A stretch of 8,724 nt of DNA, taken from UBA9647 sp049522195. Lineage in GTDB: Bacteria; Bacteroidota; Ignavibacteria; UBA10030. The stretch spans positions 1-8,724 of the forward strand of contig JBEKOB010000125.1 of the NCBI GenBank assembly GCA_049522195.1. The letters run 5' to 3'. Made by a program: the position numbers and the translations under genes. Of the stretch, positions 6,012 to 8,724 are shown in pieces (position 1 is the stretch's first letter; every line of letters begins with the position of its first letter). The notes beneath the pieces were generated by a model. The model worked only from the letters and a program-made list of their open reading frames with translations. It did no database searches and was not told the origin of the DNA.

Positions 6012-7418
6012 ATGGAACAGGCTGCCTTGCCCCCACTCGTCCTCAGCCCCGAATTCCGTAGACAGCGTGTCCTCAACTGGCTGTCCCTCGGATTTCTGTA
6101 CGCGTTCTTTTATATGACGCGATACAACTACACGGCAGTTGCTCCAGCACTGGCTGACATACTCGGCTGGAAGAACACCGAGCTCGGTGTCTTCGAAACT
6201 GTCATGCCGCTCGTGTACGGGCTGTCGGTGGTCTTGAATGGTCCATTCGCCGATCGGATTGGCGGCAAGAAGGCATTTCTCTTCGGAGCAGTAGGCGTCG
6301 CCGTTATGAACTTCCTCTTTGGCCTGGCAAGCATCGCAGTCATCAGCCCGGCAACGTGGGAAGGGACAGGGCTCGCACGCCACGTCGTGACTCCTGCCAA
6401 CCTTCAATTCGGTTTATCGGGAGGAACGATCCTGACGCTGATGGCGATCGTCTGGGGGCTGAACGGATTTTTCCAGTCCTTTGGTGCCCTTTCCATCGTC
6501 AAGGTCAACGCACAATGGTTCCACGTGAGAGAACGGGGCACGTTTTCCGGAATCTTCGGCGTCCTGATCCGGATGGGCCTCTTGCTCGCGTTTCAGGGAG
6601 TCCCGCTCATTCTTCTTGCATTCCCATGGCAGTATGCCTTCTGGATTCCGGGTGCATTCGTGCTCGTACTGTTTGTCATCAACTACTTCTTCATGTACAA
6701 TTCGCCCAAGGATGCGGGACTTGGGGATTTCGATACCGGCGATGACATCGAGGATGACGACAGCAAGCCATCGTCACTCAAGTTTGTTTTGAGAAAGGTG
6801 TTCGCCTCCCGCGTGATGTGGATGATTGCTCTCGGCTCTATGATGATTGGGTTCGTCCGCCGGAGCGTGGTGGACGCGTGGTGGCCAAAATATTTTGTCG
6901 ATTTTCATGGCGCGAACAAGGCAGCATTCGCAACATATCTGCCGTACATGATTGCGACATGGGGAATCGCCCTCGCGGGAATCGCCGGTGGTTTTGTATT
7001 CGGCATTACGTCAGATCGAAAATTCGGAGGCCGTCGTGCGCCTGTAATTGTATTCGGGTTCCTCGGGATGGCCCTGATGCTGGCCCTGTTCGGATTATCT
7101 GACTTCTTCAACCTCGGCCCCGTGATGGCCGCGTGCTGCCTGGTTGTCCTCTCCTTCTGCGTTAACGGAGCGCATGGGATGATCAGCGGTGCCGCATCAA
7201 TGGACTTCGGTGGGAAGAAAGCCGTTGCCACAGCGGCCGGACTTTTTGATGGGATGCAGTACCTCGCTGGCGCTTTCGTTGGAATGGGAGTTGGTTATAT
7301 CACAACGAACTGGGGCTGGGGCGCATGGCATTGGGCGCCCATTCCGTTCGCTCTCATCGGTGCATTCCTGATGTCGCGTCTCTGGAATGTCGTGCCGAGG
7401 GGAAGAAAAGGGCATTAA
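6012..7418 (+). CDS. MFS transporter, organophosphate:phosphate antiporter (OPA) type
   Basis: OPA proteins such as GlpT and UhpT exchange a phosphorylated solute for inorganic phosphate across the inner membrane. The 468-residue product has about twelve hydrophobic segments. MFS motif A appears twice (GPFADRIGGKK at 77-87 and GITSDRKFGGRR at 330-341). The late signature GGKKAVATAAG (400-410) matches PKKAAGTAAG of GlpT. Arg37 (YMTRYN) and Arg283 (FVRRSVVDAW) align with GlpT Arg45 and Arg269, which bind the substrate phosphate. Unusual features are an extra stretch of about 20 residues in the predicted periplasmic loop between helices 3 and 4 (about 111-136) and a very acidic central loop (242-250). 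No Shine-Dalgarno sequence is obvious before the ATG, which may mean translational coupling to transketolase 35 bases upstream. A sugar phosphate or glycerol-3-phosphate is the likely substrate; a sensor-type paralogue like UhpC is less likely but not excluded. Confidence 0.85.
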   Translation: MEQAALPPLVLSPEFRRQRVLNWLSLGFLYAFFYMTRYNYTAVAPALADILGWKNTELGVFETVMPLVYGLSVVLNGPFADRIGGKKAFLFGAVGVAVMNFLFGLASIAVISPATWEGTGLARHVVTPANLQFGLSGGTILTLMAIVWGLNGFFQSFGALSIVKVNAQWFHVRERGTFSGIFGVLIRMGLLLAFQGVPLILLAFPWQYAFWIPGAFVLVLFVINYFFMYNSPKDAGLGDFDTGDDIEDDDSKPSSLKFVLRKVFASRVMWMIALGSMMIGFVRRSVVDAWWPKYFVDFHGANKAAFATYLPYMIATWGIALAGIAGGFVFGITSDRKFGGRRAPVIVFGFLGMALMLALFGLSDFFNLGPVMAACCLVVLSFCVNGAHGMISGAASMDFGGKKAVATAAGLFDGMQYLAGAFVGMGVGYITTNWGWGAWHWAPIPFALIGAFLMSRLWNVVPRGRKGH

Positions 7419-7431
7419 CAGGTTTGAACCG

Positions 7432-7515
7432 GCTGTTAGCGATTAGCTGTTAGCAATTAGCTGATCGCTGAAAGCTGACCGCTGATAGCTCTCAGCGGTC
7501 GGCGATCAGCTGTTC
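7432..7515. repeat. Twelve GC-anchored degenerate heptamers
   Basis: The 84 bases divide without a gap into twelve 7-base units, every one starting with GC: GCTGTTA, GCGATTA, GCTGTTA, GCAATTA, GCTGATC, GCTGAAA, GCTGACC, GCTGATA, GCTCTCA, GCGGTCG, GCGATCA, GCTGTTC. The consensus is roughly GCTGATA. The array starts 13 bases after the transporter stop. It resembles heptameric short tandem repeats known from cyanobacterial spacers. The phase would change frame if translated, and there is no coding signal. Confidence 0.75.
7459..7511 (+). terminator. Large nested hairpin within the heptamer array
   Basis: AGCTGATCGC (7459-7468) pairs perfectly with GCGATCAGCT (7502-7511). Inside it, GACCGCTGA (7477-7485) pairs perfectly with TCAGCGGTC (7492-7500) around the 6-base loop TAGCTC. 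Eight bases are left unpaired on the left and one on the right. Together this makes 19 base pairs. No T-tract follows, so it is a better candidate for a REP-like 3'-end stabiliser or processing site than for an intrinsic terminator. Confidence 0.4.
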
Positions 7516-7591
7516 GAAATACACATTGATGCACCGTTTGTCTATTCCCCACCTCGATTCACCTTTTTCCATCTCGACCATGGAGCAACCG

Positions 7592-8724
7592 ATGAAACTC
7601 CGCGTCTTGTTCATTCTCTCCATTTTCTTTTCTGTAATTGTCACTTCGCTTGCGTTCCAATCGTCACCTCAGACAGTCTGGCTCTCCTCGCTTGATTTCG
7701 CGAAGATGCAACAAGGTTGGGGGCATCCGCAGATTGACAAGTCCGTCTCCGAAAAACCCCTCTCCATTGCCGGAAAGAAATATGAACATGGCATCGGCAC
7801 GCATGCAGCGAGCAGGATTTGGATCGACCTCCAGGGCGGAGCATCCCGGTTCATTGCCAGTGTCGGCGTGGACGATGGGACGAAGGAGCCCCGCGGTTCA
7901 GTGGAGTTCAAAGTCATCGGCGACGGCAGAAAGCTATGGCAGTCTGGCATCATGAAGTCTGGTGAAGCCGCCAAGTCTGCAGATATCGATGTCAAGGATG
8001 TGCGAACGTTGGTCTTGCTTGTGACAGATGGTGGAGATGGACTCGACTACGATCACGCAGATTGGGCCGACGCTCATTTCCTTGTCAGGGGCAACTCACC
8101 GAAAGCAATCGATCCGCCGGCCGAACCCCGCGTCATTCTGACACCTAAACCCGGACCAGAGCCTCGGATCAATGGGGCAAAGATCTTTGGAGTCCGCCCC
8201 GGTTCACCCTTCCTCTTTACCATTCCGGCAACTGGCGAGAGGTCGCTGCGGTACGAAGCGACAAACTTGCCAGCCGGATTGACGCTGGATCAGCAGACTG
8301 GCCAAATTACAGGTGCGCTTCAAACACGTGGCGACTACACCATGGTCTTCAAGGTATCGAACACTCGCGGCACATCAACCAGACCGTTTAAGATCGTCTG
8401 TGGCGACAAGCTTGCCCTGACACCACATATGGGATGGAACAGCTGGTACGTCTGGGAAACGCACGTCAGCGACAAAATCACGCGGGAAGCGGCAGATGCA
8501 ATGGTGAAGACAGGAATGATCGATCATGGCTATATGTATGTCAACATCGATGATTGCTGGGCGGTTGTTTCGGGCTCGAGCGACTCTGTTCTCGGCGGCA
8601 ACCCACGCACCGCAGAGGGACGCATCATCCCGAACAAGCGTTTTCCGGATATGAAAGGACTGACAGATTACATTCATTCAAAAGGACTCAAAGCGGGTAT
8701 ATATATCTCTCCTGGTCCCACGAC
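7592..8724 (+). CDS. Secreted GH27 alpha-galactosidase-like enzyme, N-terminal part
   Basis: GH27 enzymes are retaining glycosidases that usually cleave terminal alpha-galactose, sometimes alpha-N-acetylgalactosamine or beta-L-arabinopyranose. The frame is open to the window edge and gives 377 residues. Order of parts: signal peptide (1-22, MKLRVLFILS then a hydrophobic core), an NPCBM-type carbohydrate-binding module (about 28-165, with HGIGTHA at 66-72, VGVDDG and DHADWADA), a putative Ig-like He_PIG domain (about 198-270, with LPAGLTLD and GQITG), then the start of the GH27 barrel (TPHMGWNSW at 277-285, YVNIDDCW at 316-323, GIYISPGP at 369-376). The catalytic nucleophile and acid/base lie beyond the edge, so activity cannot be judged. 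The ATG at 7592 has GGAG (7582-7585) 6 bases upstream; the ATG at 7580 lacks a site and lengthens the signal peptide. Export to the periplasm or outside is inferred. Confidence 0.92.
   Translation, partial: MKLRVLFILSIFFSVIVTSLAFQSSPQTVWLSSLDFAKMQQGWGHPQIDKSVSEKPLSIAGKKYEHGIGTHAASRIWIDLQGGASRFIASVGVDDGTKEPRGSVEFKVIGDGRKLWQSGIMKSGEAAKSADIDVKDVRTLVLLVTDGGDGLDYDHADWADAHFLVRGNSPKAIDPPAEPRVILTPKPGPEPRINGAKIFGVRPGSPFLFTIPATGERSLRYEATNLPAGLTLDQQTGQITGALQTRGDYTMVFKVSNTRGTSTRPFKIVCGDKLALTPHMGWNSWYVWETHVSDKITREAADAMVKTGMIDHGYMYVNIDDCWAVVSGSSDSVLGGNPRTAEGRIIPNKRFPDMKGLTDYIHSKGLKAGIYISPGPT

Noticed and set aside
7432..7515. CRISPR array
   Set aside because: Units are 7 bases long, contiguous and degenerate, with no unique spacers and no cas genes.
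7580..7591. Alternative start of the GH27 gene at the ATG at 7580
   Set aside because: There is no ribosome binding site before it, whereas GGAG is correctly spaced for the ATG at 7592, which begins a typical signal peptide.

Overview
This window looks like chromosomal DNA from an environmental, free-living bacterium with roughly even base composition. All seven recognisable protein genes lie on the + strand. The spacers are rich in short degenerate repeats and palindromes. That spacer style, with half-size TSUP and tandem Usp proteins and a secreted modular GH27 glycosidase, fits the Bacteroidota/Ignavibacteriota/Chlorobiota neighbourhood best. This placement is a low-confidence inference, because there is no rRNA or other phylogenetic marker in the window.

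Layout. Positions 1-334 hold no recognisable gene but contain an AT-rich CGAAATCC-word repeat and a short palindrome. Then come cydB (335-1381, bd-type oxidase subunit II), a spacer with a TCTCACGCAAA inverted repeat, an OsmC-family protein (1598-2047), an octamer-repeat and hairpin spacer, a half-length TSUP/TauE-SafE membrane protein (2189-2551), a 320-nt spacer with two hairpins, and a tandem universal stress protein (2872-3798). Next are transketolase (3973-5976, apparently starting at a CTG codon) and, 35 nt later, an organophosphate:phosphate-antiporter-type MFS transporter (6012-7418). A spacer with twelve GC-anchored heptamers and a large nested hairpin follows. The last gene is the first 377 codons of a secreted GH27 alpha-galactosidase-like enzyme (7592 to the window edge).

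Functionally the left half reads as a respiratory and redox-stress block: a high-affinity oxidase subunit, a thiol peroxidase-like OsmC protein, a small anion/sulfur-type exporter homologue and a universal stress protein. The right half reads as sugar handling: an extracellular glycosidase, a sugar-phosphate-type transporter and transketolase of the non-oxidative pentose phosphate pathway. Only transketolase and the transporter are close enough to suggest one transcript.

I found no CRISPR array, phage module, tRNA/rRNA, transposase gene or clearly new multi-gene system. The least ordinary signals are the apparent CTG start of transketolase and the different repeat family in each of four spacers.
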